Of a stretch of 40,822 nt of DNA, positions 15,197-24,375 are shown one piece after another (the first letter of the stretch is position 1; each line of letters opens with the position of its first letter). The notes under the pieces were generated by a model. That model was not told where the DNA came from, did not search any database, and saw only the letters and a program-made list of their open reading frames with translations. The stretch spans positions 1 to 40,822 of the forward strand of contig CALISW010000068.1 in NCBI GenBank assembly GCA_938041655.1, written 5' to 3'. This stretch comes from an uncultured Thiotrichales bacterium. GTDB lineage: Bacteria; Pseudomonadota; Gammaproteobacteria; CAZUMV01. Both the position numbers and the translations under genes were made by a program.

Positions 15197-17788
15197 TCAG
15201 GCGGCTGATGACTCAAGAAAGTCTTGTGCGAAGCGTTGCAACACACCACCCGCTTCATAAATCCTCACTTCTTCTGCAGTATCCAAACGACAGGTCATGG
15301 GCACTTCCATAGTTTGACCATTACGACGGTTAATGACCAGCGTCAGTGTCGCGCCAGGTGCTGGCTCACCCTTGACGTCATAAGTCTCGGTGCCATCCAG
15401 TTCCAGTGTTTTACGTGTTGTGCCTTTTTGGAATTCTAGTGGCAATACACCCATACCCAACAGGTTGGTTCGATGGATGCGCTCAAAACCTTCTGCTGCA
15501 ATCACCTCAACACCTGCCAGACGCACACCTTTAGCCGCCCAGTCTCGAGACGAACCTTGACCGTAATCTGCACCAGCGACAATGATCAACGGTTGCTTGC
15601 GCTCCATGTAGGTTTCTATGGCTTCCCACATGCGCGTTACTTCACCTTCCGGCTCTATCCGAGCTAATGAGCCCTGCACCACCTCCCCATCTTCCAAGAC
15701 CATTTCATTCAGTAATTTTGGATTAGCAAAGGTTGCACGTTGTGCAGTGAGGTGGTCGCCACGATGAGTAGCGTATGAATTAAAGTCTTCTTCAGGCAGA
15801 CCCATTTTGGCCAGATACTCACCGGCCGCACTACTGGCCATGATCGCGTTTGATGGCGACAAGTGATCAGTGGTTATGTTGTCACCTAAAACCGCTAATG
15901 GGCGCATACCAGTCATACTGCGTTTACCGGCAAGTGCACCCTCCCAATAAGGAGGTCGTCGTATATAAGTACTTTTGGTATCCCAGTCATAGAGAGGACT
16001 GATCTTCTCACCATCATCTACGGTAGCGGCGAACATGGGGTTATACACCTGCCTATATTGCTCCGGTTTAACACTGGCATTAACGATTTCATCGATCTCT
16101 TCATCACTGGGCCAAATGTCTTTCAACGTCACTGGATTACCGTCTTGATCATTACCCAAAACGCCTTGTTCAATATCAAAACGAATGGTTCCAGCAATAG
16201 CATAGGCCACCACTAATGGCGGCGATGCCAGAAATGCTTGCTTGGCATAGGGATGGATACGGCCATCAAAATTGCGATTGCCAGACAATACGGCTGTGGA
16301 ATATAAATCGCGATCGATTAATTCCTGCTGGATTACTGGATCAAGCGCTCCACTCATACCGTTACAGGTAGTACAGGCAAAACCAACCACACCAAAACCA
16401 AGTGATTCGAGCTCGGGTAGTAAATTAGATTCCTCCAGATACAGCTGTACAGTTTTGGAACCTGGTGCCAGGGAACTCTTTACCCATGGCTTACGGGTTA
16501 TGCCGAGACGATTGGCGTTACGCGCGATCAAACCTGCTGCAACCATATTGCGCGGATTACTGGTATTGGTACAGCTGGTGATAGCAGCAATAATCACAGC
16601 ACCATCCGGCATCAAGCCTTCTTCGTTTTCCACTACACCGGTGATTCCTGCGGCAGCTAATTCTGAAGTCGAGACGCGGCGATGCGGGTTAGATGGCCCA
16701 GCAATATTACGACCCACACTGGAGAGATCAAACTTCAATACTCTTTCGTACTCAGCCGTTTCTAAAGCATCTGCCCACAAACCGGTAGTTTTAGCATAGT
16801 TCTCAACCAGCTTGACCTGCTCTTCGTCACGACCAGTAAGCTTCAAGTAATCGATAGTCTTTTGATCGATAGAGAACATTGCTGCGGTTGCGCCAAACTC
16901 TGGCGTCATGTTGGTAATCGTTGCTCGATCCCCCAAGGTCAGATCAGAAGCGCCTTCCCCGTAAAACTCAAGGTAAGAAGAAACGACTTTTTCATTCCGT
17001 AAAAATTCGGTAATCGCTAACACAATGTCTGTTGCGGTAATACCGGGTTGACGCTTGCCAGTTAATTCAACACCAATGATGTCAGGTAAACGCATGTAGG
17101 ATGCTCGACCCAACATCACGCTCTCTGCCTCAAGCCCACCCACACCAATGGCGATAACACCGAGCGCATCAACATGCGGGGTATGACTGTCTGTGCCCAC
17201 CAATGTATCCGGGAAAGCAACACCGTCACGGGCATGCACTACCGGCGACATACGCTCCAGATTAATTTGATGCATGATGCCGTTACCCGGCGGAATCACG
17301 TCAATATTCTTGAAGGCTTTTTTGGTCCAGTTTATAAAGTGAAAGCGATGCTCGTTACGTCGATCTTCAATGGCTCTGTTCTTGTCAAACGCATCTTTAT
17401 CAAAACCGGCGTGCTCAACCGCCAACGAATGATCCACAATCAATTGGGTTGGCACCACAGGGTTAACCTGGGATGGATCGCCACCCTTCTCGGCAATCGC
17501 ATCTCGCAAACCCGCCAGATCAACCAATGCGGTCTGTCCTAAAATATCATGACAAACTACGCGCGCTGGAAACCATGGAAAATCCAGATCTCGCTTACGT
17601 TCAATAATTTGGCGTAACGAAGCTTCAAGATTTTCAGGGGGACAACGACGCACCAGATTCTCGGCATAAACCCTGGAGCAATAAGGCAGCTTGTCATAGG
17701 CACCTGCTTGTATAGAGTCTACAGCTTCTCGAGCATCGTAATAATCAAGATCTGTGCCGGGGAGTTTTTTACGGTAGGCGCTGTTCAT
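15197..17788 (-). CDS. acnD: Fe-S dependent 2-methylcitrate dehydratase (AcnD)
   Basis: The 863-residue protein starts at ATG 17788 (MNSAYRKKLPGTDLDYYDA), which follows AAAGGA closely and matches AcnD N-termini. The frame is open 39 codons further up to 17905 but would overlap prpC, so that start is rejected. The [4Fe-4S] ligands are C406 in ITSCTNTSNP and C472 and C475 in FACTTCNGMSG. Other aconitase signatures are GTDSHTPH, and GADYGQGSSRDWAAKG in the swivel domain. It dehydrates 2-methylcitrate in the propionate pathway. It lies 58 bases after prpC and before prpF, which separates it from a housekeeping aconitase. Confidence 0.96.
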   Translation of the reverse strand: MNSAYRKKLPGTDLDYYDAREAVDSIQAGAYDKLPYCSRVYAENLVRRCPPENLEASLRQIIERKRDLDFPWFPARVVCHDILGQTALVDLAGLRDAIAEKGGDPSQVNPVVPTQLIVDHSLAVEHAGFDKDAFDKNRAIEDRRNEHRFHFINWTKKAFKNIDVIPPGNGIMHQINLERMSPVVHARDGVAFPDTLVGTDSHTPHVDALGVIAIGVGGLEAESVMLGRASYMRLPDIIGVELTGKRQPGITATDIVLAITEFLRNEKVVSSYLEFYGEGASDLTLGDRATITNMTPEFGATAAMFSIDQKTIDYLKLTGRDEEQVKLVENYAKTTGLWADALETAEYERVLKFDLSSVGRNIAGPSNPHRRVSTSELAAAGITGVVENEEGLMPDGAVIIAAITSCTNTSNPRNMVAAGLIARNANRLGITRKPWVKSSLAPGSKTVQLYLEESNLLPELESLGFGVVGFACTTCNGMSGALDPVIQQELIDRDLYSTAVLSGNRNFDGRIHPYAKQAFLASPPLVVAYAIAGTIRFDIEQGVLGNDQDGNPVTLKDIWPSDEEIDEIVNASVKPEQYRQVYNPMFAATVDDGEKISPLYDWDTKSTYIRRPPYWEGALAGKRSMTGMRPLAVLGDNITTDHLSPSNAIMASSAAGEYLAKMGLPEEDFNSYATHRGDHLTAQRATFANPKLLNEMVLEDGEVVQGSLARIEPEGEVTRMWEAIETYMERKQPLIIVAGADYGQGSSRDWAAKGVRLAGVEVIAAEGFERIHRTNLLGMGVLPLEFQKGTTRKTLELDGTETYDVKGEPAPGATLTLVINRRNGQTMEVPMTCRLDTAEEVRIYEAGGVLQRFAQDFLESSAA

Positions 17789-17846
17789 CTGGAATCCTTT
17801 TATCAAAAGAGCACTGCAGCGCAGGATGCGCTGCAGTCGCTCAATG

Positions 17847-19025
17847 TTACTTACGCTTGGAGATTGGTACAAACTTTCGGTCTTCAGGACCGGTGTAGTT
17901 GGCACTCGGACGGATAATTTTTCCGTCTACGCGCTGCTCCATAACATGCGCTGACCAGCCTGTGGTACGCGCCATAACAAACAGCGGCGTAAACATGGCG
18001 GTCGGTATGCCCATCAGATGATAGAGCACTGCCGAATACCAGTCTGCATTCGGGAACATTTTCTTGGTTTCCCACATCACTGATTCAAGTCGCTCGGCAA
18101 CTTTCCACATTTTCATGTTGTCCAGCTCACCGCCCAACTCTTTGGCCATCTTCTTGATGATGTCATTACGAGGATCACTTACGGTGTAGACAGGGTGACC
18201 AAAACCAATAACGATTTCTTTACGCTCGATTCGTGCACGAATATCCGCTTCGGCTTCATCCGGCGTGTCATAACGCTGCTGAATCTCCAGCGCCACTTCA
18301 TTGGCACCACCGTGCTTGGGCCCGCGCAAGGCACCAATCGCTGCTGTGATACAGGAATACATATCAGACCCCGTACCTGCGACCACACGACCGGTAAACG
18401 TCGAGGCATTAAATTCATGCTCTGCATACAGAATTAAAGAAGCATGCATGGCTTTAACCCATGACTTAGGTGCTTTCTTACCGTGCAACAAATGTAAGAA
18501 GTGGCCACCTATTGAATCATCATCAGTTTCTACATCAATACGTTTGCCGTTAGTTGAATAGTGGTACCAGTAACACAGCATTGAACCAAAGCTGGCAAGA
18601 AAACGATCGGCAATATCTTTAGCGCCAGATGCGTTTTGATCATCGTTCTCGGGTAACACGGTACCCATAACAGAAGCACCGGTCCGCAATACATCCATAG
18701 GATGGGTTGAAGCAGGAAGTTGCTCAAGTGTGACGCGCACAGCGGGCGGCAAACCACGCATGGTGTGCAAACGAATCTTGTAGGCTTTCAATTCAGACTT
18801 GTTAGGTAACTTTCCGTGTACCAATAAATAGGCAACTTCTTCAAACTCACATTTCTTGGACAAATCAACAATATCGTAACCACAGTAGTTGAGGTCATTA
18901 CCGGTTCTACCAACGGTACATAGCGCGGTATTGCCTGCCGCCACACCACTGAGTGCAACCGACTTTTTGGGTTTGAAGGCTCCTTTCTTAGCCGTCTTTT
19001 TTACTGCTTTCTTTTTAGCCGCCAT
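17847..19025 (-). CDS. prpC: 2-methylcitrate synthase with lysine-rich N-terminal tail
   Basis: The 392-residue citrate-synthase-fold enzyme joins propionyl-CoA and oxaloacetate to 2-methylcitrate. Catalytic parts are visible: a His in [12 protein letters not shown], a His in [23 protein letters not shown], and the Asp in [10 protein letters not shown]. The first 21 residues ([14 protein letters not shown] and KPKK) contain ten lysines, a histone-H1-like extension not usual in PrpC. The start is well supported: GGAG lies 8 bases before the ATG, which directly follows the prpB stop. The enzyme core begins at about residue 24. Position between prpB and acnD favours PrpC over citrate synthase GltA. 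Confidence 0.95.
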   Translation of the reverse strand: MAAKKKAVKKTAKKGAFKPKKSVALSGVAAGNTALCTVGRTGNDLNYCGYDIVDLSKKCEFEEVAYLLVHGKLPNKSELKAYKIRLHTMRGLPPAVRVTLEQLPASTHPMDVLRTGASVMGTVLPENDDQNASGAKDIADRFLASFGSMLCYWYHYSTNGKRIDVETDDDSIGGHFLHLLHGKKAPKSWVKAMHASLILYAEHEFNASTFTGRVVAGTGSDMYSCITAAIGALRGPKHGGANEVALEIQQRYDTPDEAEADIRARIERKEIVIGFGHPVYTVSDPRNDIIKKMAKELGGELDNMKMWKVAERLESVMWETKKMFPNADWYSAVLYHLMGIPTAMFTPLFVMARTTGWSAHVMEQRVDGKIIRPSANYTGPEDRKFVPISKRK

Positions 19026-19910
19026 TTACTTTTCTCCTTTAAATAGTTGATCAAGCTTTTGCTCGTATTCGTGATAACCAAGATAGTCATACAAATCATT
19101 TCTGCTTTGCATGGTATCCAAAACATTTTGTTGGGTGCCCTCTTTGCGCAATACCTGATATGTATTCAACGCCGCCGCATTCATTGAACGGAATGCAGAG
19201 AGTGGATAGAGCACCATATCAACACCGACTCCACCTAATTCTTTGGTAGTAAACATCGGCGTCTTTCCAAATTCTGTGATATTGGCAAGAATCGGAACCT
19301 TAACCGCATCCTTGAACTGCTGATACATTGGCAACTCGGTCATTGCCTCCGGGAATATCATATCCGCACCCGCCTCTACATAAGCACTGGCGCGATCAAT
19401 CGCAGCTTGTAAACCTTCGTTGGCAAGTGAATCTGTGCGTGCCATCAATACGAAACTGTCATCGGTCCTCGCATCTACTGCCGCCTTGATTCGATCCTGC
19501 ATTTCCTCGGTTGAAACTATGGCTTTACCTGGCCTGTGACCGCAGCGTTTTTCAGCCACCTGATCTTCCATATGTACACAAGCAGCACCAGAGCGAATCA
19601 TGCTCTTAACCGTGCGCGCAATATTAAATGCTCCACCCCAACCAGTATCAATATCAACCATCACGGGTTTATCTGTGACATTGGTAATACGCTCGAGGTC
19701 AATCAAGACATCTTCCATGGTAGTAATACCCAGATCCGGAATACCGCACGAGCCAGCCGCGACTCCGCCACCAGAAATGTATAAGGCTTCGTAGCCTGTG
19801 GCTTCGGCAAGGCGTGCATGATAGGCATTTATGGTGCCAACTACTTGTAATGGCTTTTCTTTTGCCAGTGCTGCTACAAATCGCTCACCCGGTGTTGGTA
19901 GCTTTGCCAT
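19026..19910 (-). CDS. prpB: 2-methylisocitrate lyase
   Basis: The 294-residue enzyme has the ICL/PEP mutase barrel. It contains [18 protein letters not shown] near the start, the metal-binding VDIDTGWGG, and the active loop [11 protein letters not shown] with the catalytic Cys. It splits 2-methylisocitrate into pyruvate and succinate, ending the methylcitrate cycle. AGAGGTGA lies just before the ATG. It is the first gene of the operon prpB-prpC-acnD-prpF. No PrpR or GntR-type regulator is next to it; the neighbour upstream is a divergent kinase. Confidence 0.97.
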   Translation of the reverse strand: MAKLPTPGERFVAALAKEKPLQVVGTINAYHARLAEATGYEALYISGGGVAAGSCGIPDLGITTMEDVLIDLERITNVTDKPVMVDIDTGWGGAFNIARTVKSMIRSGAACVHMEDQVAEKRCGHRPGKAIVSTEEMQDRIKAAVDARTDDSFVLMARTDSLANEGLQAAIDRASAYVEAGADMIFPEAMTELPMYQQFKDAVKVPILANITEFGKTPMFTTKELGGVGVDMVLYPLSAFRSMNAAALNTYQVLRKEGTQQNVLDTMQSRNDLYDYLGYHEYEQKLDQLFKGEK

Positions 19911-20002
19911 ATGATCACCTCTGATATCTGAATTGACTTAGGTTAACGCTGCATGGACAGCGCAGCACTTGATTATTAATTATATCAGGGATTAATTTCA
20001 TC

Positions 20003-20045
20003 GGTATTAAAAGAACCAATACTCAGACGCCGTCACAACCAATAC
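20003..20045. promoter_or_regulatory. Repeated GGTATT/AATACC elements in the prpB-kinase divergent region
   Basis: The 211-base region 19911-20121 has GGTATT at 20003-20008, and the reverse form AACCAATAC at 20014-20022 and again at 20037-20045, 23 bases apart. The first two form an inverted pair (GTATT-n10-AATAC). These may be binding sites of an unlinked prp regulator. The rest of the region holds a CGCTG-n6-CAGCG repeat near 19950 and an imperfect hairpin near 20082-20100; no gene is seen. Confidence 0.35.
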
Positions 20046-20121
20046 CAAAACTCATCAAAACCACTTTGATTAGAGCACATCTGTAGGTAAGCTTGCCTGC
20101 AAATTAACAAGGACGAACACC

Positions 20122-21117
20122 ATTACCACCAATTCAGTCTATGCCCTTGGCAATGCCCTGGTAGATTACGAGATAGAAGTAAACAGCGAATTCCTGGATG
20201 AAGCAGGCATTGAAAAAGGTGTGATGACGCTGGTTGAAGAAGAGCAGCAACAACAAACCTTGCAACGCGCCAGCGGCATTCATCATTCTCGCACTTGTGG
20301 TGGATCAGCCGCTAACACCATTATTGGTGTCGCACAACTGGGAGGCAAAGCGCACTACTCGTGTAAAGTGGCGAATGACGAAACCGGCGAGTTCTTTACC
20401 GCAGCTCTGGTCGAACTCGGGGTTAGTAGCAACGCTGGCAAATCCAACGCAAGCGGCAATAGTGGCAAATGCATCGTTATGGTCACACCCGATGCTGACC
20501 GCACCATGCACACCTGCCTCGGCATTTCAGCCGAGTTGAGTCGCGATGAGGTAGACGAACAAGCGCTATCGGATTCTCAATACCTTTATATAGAAGGCTA
20601 CCTGGTCACCAGCGATAGCGCACGCGATGCAGCTATTTACGCCAGAAAGCTGGCTGAAAAACATAATGTGAAAACTGCCTTTACCCTCTCTGATCCTGGC
20701 ATGGCAAGTTTCTTTGCCGATGGACTAAAAGAAATGCTTGGCGACGGTGTTGATCTTTTATTTTGCAACGAAGAAGAAGCGCTGACTTTCACCAACACAA
20801 AAAATCTGGAAGATGCAATACCGTTGCTACAAGAATATGCTACACAAATCGCCATCACGCGCAGCGAAAAAGGTGCTTTGTTATTTGATGGCAGCAACAC
20901 AATTGAAATAGAAACGCCACAAGTCAAACCAGTTGATACCAATGGTGCGGGTGATTTATTTGCCGGCGGTTTTTTATACGGCATTACACATGGTATGGAC
21001 TTTAAAGCCGCTGGCGAACTTGCGTGCAACTTAAGTAGCAAGCTGGTAACACAGTTCGGTGCTCGCCTTGAAGCTGAACAGGCTAAGGAAATTTATGCAG
21101 GGTTGACTAGTTCGTAA
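20122..21117 (+). CDS. PfkB/adenosine-kinase-like carbohydrate kinase, probable ATT start
   Basis: From ATT 20122 the product is 331 residues. The N-terminus SVYALGNALVDYEIEV is the conserved first strand of this PfkB subgroup, which lies upstream of the first GTG/ATG at 20221, so translation must begin earlier. Between the in-frame TAG at 20071 and that point there is no ATG, GTG or TTG. ATT 20122 has AAGGA 8 bases upstream, ideal spacing. PfkB motif 1 is CGGSAANTIIGVAQLGG near residue 60, and motif 2 is DTNGAGDLFAGG with catalytic D278. The substrate could be adenosine or another ribosyl sugar. It is divergent from prpB and overlaps the convergent amidotransferase gene by 11 bases. Confidence 0.9.
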   Translation: MTTNSVYALGNALVDYEIEVNSEFLDEAGIEKGVMTLVEEEQQQQTLQRASGIHHSRTCGGSAANTIIGVAQLGGKAHYSCKVANDETGEFFTAALVELGVSSNAGKSNASGNSGKCIVMVTPDADRTMHTCLGISAELSRDEVDEQALSDSQYLYIEGYLVTSDSARDAAIYARKLAEKHNVKTAFTLSDPGMASFFADGLKEMLGDGVDLLFCNEEEALTFTNTKNLEDAIPLLQEYATQIAITRSEKGALLFDGSNTIEIETPQVKPVDTNGAGDLFAGGFLYGITHGMDFKAAGELACNLSSKLVTQFGARLEAEQAKEIYAGLTSS

Positions 21118-21889
21118 GCGACAGGACTTTCTCGCCCTCACGAAACACAATTAACTCGCCTGCTTCGATCGTGTGCCATTGCTCGTTCTGAGTAAGCGGC
21201 TCGGTTGCTATAATTGAAACCACATCGTCTGCGCCGGTCTCTTTAACAAAATCAATGCTGATATCGGCATCTTTGAGGCTAGCCTCACCAAACGGAGCCC
21301 GTCGGGTAATCCAGTGCAACTTGGTAGTGCAATAGCAGAATAAATACTCGGACTCTGACAACAACATATTAAACACGCCAAGCGCGGCCAACTTATCGGC
21401 ATGTTCACGAATAAATTGAGCAACCGTTTCCAGATTGTTATCGATACCATCGAAATTTTTCTCTATCTGATCCAGTAACCAGCAAAAAGCATGCTCACTA
21501 TCGGTTGTCCCGATCGGATGATAACGGCCTAGCTCGACCTCATCAAAAACTGTATTCATTTGACCATTATGGGCAAAGCTCCAACTCCTGCCCCACAACT
21601 CACGAATAAATGGTTGGGTATTCGCCAAACAAACCTCACCCACATTCGCTTGACGAATATGACTGATAACAACGTTGGATTTGATCGGGTAGTTACAAAC
21701 GAATTCTGCAATGGTTGAATCAACGCTGGGCTTGGCATCCAGAAAACTGCGGCAACCCAGGCCTTCATAAAAAGAGATACCCCAGCCATCTTTATGCGGA
21801 CCGGTCTTACCACCTCTTTGAATAAGGCCGGCAAAACTGAAGCAAATATCAGTCGGCACATTAGCACTCATTCCAAGTAACTCACACAT
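21107..21889 (-). CDS. Class II glutamine amidotransferase (YafJ-like)
   Basis: The 260-residue protein has Cys2 after the initiator Met (MCELLGM), the N-terminal nucleophile of class II amidotransferases. Supporting motifs are HKDGWGISFYEG, SHIRQANVG, NTQPF and FAHNGQ, which build the glutamine site and oxyanion hole. There is no second synthetase domain, so it releases ammonia for an unknown partner or acts as a hydrolase, like YafJ. It starts 21 bases after the ppsA stop, so it is probably the last gene of an acs-ppsA operon or of ppsA alone. The link to PEP synthase is not understood. Confidence 0.9.
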   Translation of the reverse strand: MCELLGMSANVPTDICFSFAGLIQRGGKTGPHKDGWGISFYEGLGCRSFLDAKPSVDSTIAEFVCNYPIKSNVVISHIRQANVGEVCLANTQPFIRELWGRSWSFAHNGQMNTVFDEVELGRYHPIGTTDSEHAFCWLLDQIEKNFDGIDNNLETVAQFIREHADKLAALGVFNMLLSESEYLFCYCTTKLHWITRRAPFGEASLKDADISIDFVKETGADDVVSIIATEPLTQNEQWHTIEAGELIVFREGEKVLSLTN

Positions 21890-21910
21890 CGGCGTTAACT
21901 CGTGTTGGTA

Positions 21911-24280
21911 CTATACCTCACCACCGGCGAGGTGGATCCAGGTGTCAATCACGGTATCAGGGTTAAGGGACATACTTTCGATACCCTCTTCCAACAACCA
22001 GGCGGCAAGATCTTTATGATCAGATGGACCCTGTCCACATATACCAACGTACTTGCCAGCATCCTTACAAGCCTTGATCGCGCGTGAAAGCATGAACTTG
22101 ACCGCCTCATCACGCTCGTCAAATAATTCCGAAACGATGCCCGAGTCACGATCAAGCGCGAGCGTTAACTGGGTAAGGTCATTCGAGCCAATTGAGAAAC
22201 CATCAAAGTGCTCCAGGAATTGATCAGCAAGAATGGCATTACTCGGTACTTCGCACATCATAATCAATTTCAGGTTGTGTTCACCGCGCTTCAAACCAAA
22301 CTTCTCGAGTAAGGCAATCACATCTTTAGCTTGTTGTACGGTACGTACAAACGGCACCATGACCCAGATATTTTCCAGCCCCATCTCTTCGCGAACGAAT
22401 TTGATGGCTTCGACTTCCATCTTGAAACATTCCTGAAAGTCTTCTGCCAGGTAACGATAAGCACCGCGGTATCCGATCATGGGGTTTTCTTCACCCGGCT
22501 CATACAAGTCACCACCGATTAAGCTGGCGTACTCATTCGACTTGAAATCAGAAAGGCGAACGATAACCGGATTGGGTGCAAAGGCGGCACCAATTGTGGC
22601 GATACCTTCCTGAAGTTTTTTAACGTAATACTCACGACCGGAACCGTAGGATGCAATTCGGTCGCTAATTTTCTGACGTAGCTCACCAGTAAGGGAGTCA
22701 TAATCAAGTAACGCTTTTGGATGGATACCAATTGTATTGTTGATAATAAATTCGAGTCGCGCCAGACCCACACCGGCATTCGGCAAGTTGGCAAAATCCA
22801 TGGCACGGTCAGGATTACCGACATTCATCATGATCTTGCATGGCGCTGGTGGCATACCATCCAGCTCAACCACGTGGCGCTTGTAGTCCAGAAGACCTTC
22901 GTAAATAAATCCTGTCTCACCCTCTGCACACGAAACGGTCGCATCCTCACCCGTCATTAATACCGAAGTCGCATCACCACAACCTACTACGGCAGGCACG
23001 CCCAACTCACGCGCAATAATAGCGGCGTGACAAGTACGGCCACCACGATTAGTTACAATGGCTGAGGCACGCTTCATAACAGGCTCCCAGTCCGGGTCTG
23101 TCATATCGGTAACCAGAACATCACCATCGTTAAGGTCATCCATATCTTCCAGGTTTTTAAGGACACGTATTTTTCCGCTACCGATCTTCTGACCAATGCT
23201 GCGTCCTTCGGTAAGCACGGTACTTTTTTCATTCAACAAGAATCGTTCAATACTGGCGCCCGTCTGGCTTTGCACAGTTTCGGGTCTGGCTTGCACAATA
23301 TACAAACGATTATCCAGCCCATCCAATGCCCACTCCACATCCATAGGGCGGCCATAATGCTTTTCAATCACAACGGCATGTTTGGCTAACTCTTCAACCT
23401 GTTCGGGTGTGAGTGAGAATAATTTACGCTGGTCTTCAGGCACATCGACGGTAGTGACTGGTGAGTCCCCACCCTCTTGATAAATCATTTTTATTGCCTT
23501 GGTACCGAGACTGCGTCTCAGCATGGCTGTATTGCCCGCGGCCAGTGCTGGCTTGTAGACATAAAACTCATCCGGGTTCACTGCCCCTTGAACTACCATC
23601 TCACCCAAGCCGAAGCTTGAAGTGATAAAGACGACGTCTTCGAAACCTGACTCGGTATCAACGGTAAACATGACGCCACTGGAACCAATATCCGAACGCA
23701 CCATTTTCTGGATGCCAGCCGAAAGCGAAACCAGTTCATGCGCAAAACCCTGGTGCACACGATAGGCAATCGCTCGATCATTAAAGAGTGAGGCAAACAC
23801 TTCACGAATCGAGAGCTTGATATCTTCCAAACCGGAAACATTCAGGAAGGTTTCCTGCTGCCCTGCAAAAGATGCTTCGGGCAGATCTTCTGCCGTAGCT
23901 GAGGAGCGTACTGCCCACGATACTTCTTTACCGTATTCTTTTTCCAATCCGGCGTAGGAGGTTTCAATATCTTTTTCCAGGCCTTCGGGAAAAGGCAGCT
24001 CCATGATCAAGCGGCGAATCTCGCCACCAGTGGACTGCAAGGCTTGTATGTCATCTACATCGAGTTCTGCCAACATCTTGTTGATCTTGTCTGACAGACC
24101 ATCATGAGCCAGAAAGGATCGATAAGCATGGGCGGTAGTAGCAAACCCGCCTGGCACTTGAACACCTAACGACGTCAGGTTTTGAATCATTTCTCCCAGC
24201 GATGCATTTTTACCGCCAACGACTTCAACATCATTGATTCCGCACTGCTCTAAAGGGATAACATTCCTTGTATCTGTCAT
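21911..24280 (-). CDS. ppsA: Phosphoenolpyruvate synthase
   Basis: The 789-residue enzyme makes PEP from pyruvate and ATP, with AMP and phosphate, in gluconeogenesis. The ATP-grasp domain covers about residues 15-335 ([24 protein letters not shown]). The swivelling His domain has catalytic H418 in [15 protein letters not shown], and T416, two residues before it, is the position modified by PpsR in this family. The C-terminal barrel ends with [11 protein letters not shown], carrying the catalytic Cys, and SMSLNPD. The start is ATG 24280. It follows acs by 95 bases and precedes an amidotransferase gene by 21. The regulator PpsR is encoded at 27415-28233. Confidence 0.97.
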   Translation of the reverse strand: MTDTRNVIPLEQCGINDVEVVGGKNASLGEMIQNLTSLGVQVPGGFATTAHAYRSFLAHDGLSDKINKMLAELDVDDIQALQSTGGEIRRLIMELPFPEGLEKDIETSYAGLEKEYGKEVSWAVRSSATAEDLPEASFAGQQETFLNVSGLEDIKLSIREVFASLFNDRAIAYRVHQGFAHELVSLSAGIQKMVRSDIGSSGVMFTVDTESGFEDVVFITSSFGLGEMVVQGAVNPDEFYVYKPALAAGNTAMLRRSLGTKAIKMIYQEGGDSPVTTVDVPEDQRKLFSLTPEQVEELAKHAVVIEKHYGRPMDVEWALDGLDNRLYIVQARPETVQSQTGASIERFLLNEKSTVLTEGRSIGQKIGSGKIRVLKNLEDMDDLNDGDVLVTDMTDPDWEPVMKRASAIVTNRGGRTCHAAIIARELGVPAVVGCGDATSVLMTGEDATVSCAEGETGFIYEGLLDYKRHVVELDGMPPAPCKIMMNVGNPDRAMDFANLPNAGVGLARLEFIINNTIGIHPKALLDYDSLTGELRQKISDRIASYGSGREYYVKKLQEGIATIGAAFAPNPVIVRLSDFKSNEYASLIGGDLYEPGEENPMIGYRGAYRYLAEDFQECFKMEVEAIKFVREEMGLENIWVMVPFVRTVQQAKDVIALLEKFGLKRGEHNLKLIMMCEVPSNAILADQFLEHFDGFSIGSNDLTQLTLALDRDSGIVSELFDERDEAVKFMLSRAIKACKDAGKYVGICGQGPSDHKDLAAWLLEEGIESMSLNPDTVIDTWIHLAGGEV

Positions 24281-24312
24281 TTTACTCTCTTGTGTTCAAT
24301 TAGTTTTATAAT

Positions 24313-24335
24313 TTGCTCACTGCTTGCATGAGCAA
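24313..24335. promoter_or_regulatory. Perfect inverted repeat upstream of ppsA
   Basis: TTGCTCA at 24313-24319 and TGAGCAA at 24329-24335 form 7-base arms with a 9-base centre, 33 bases upstream of the ppsA ATG, in the gap after the acs stop. There is no T-run on either side, so an operator is more likely than a terminator. Confidence 0.4.
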
Positions 24336-24375
24336 TACAGTTGTGAAAACTCTTTTCTTCTTCAGTGACCAGGCT

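Noticed and set aside
16272-16799. A 175-codon plus-strand open frame inside acnD
   Set aside because: It is antisense to the region carrying the Fe-S cluster cysteines; no independent evidence of coding.
17789-17905. A 39-codon N-terminal extension of acnD
   Set aside because: It would overlap the end of prpC; ATG 17788 has a ribosome binding site and matches family N-termini.
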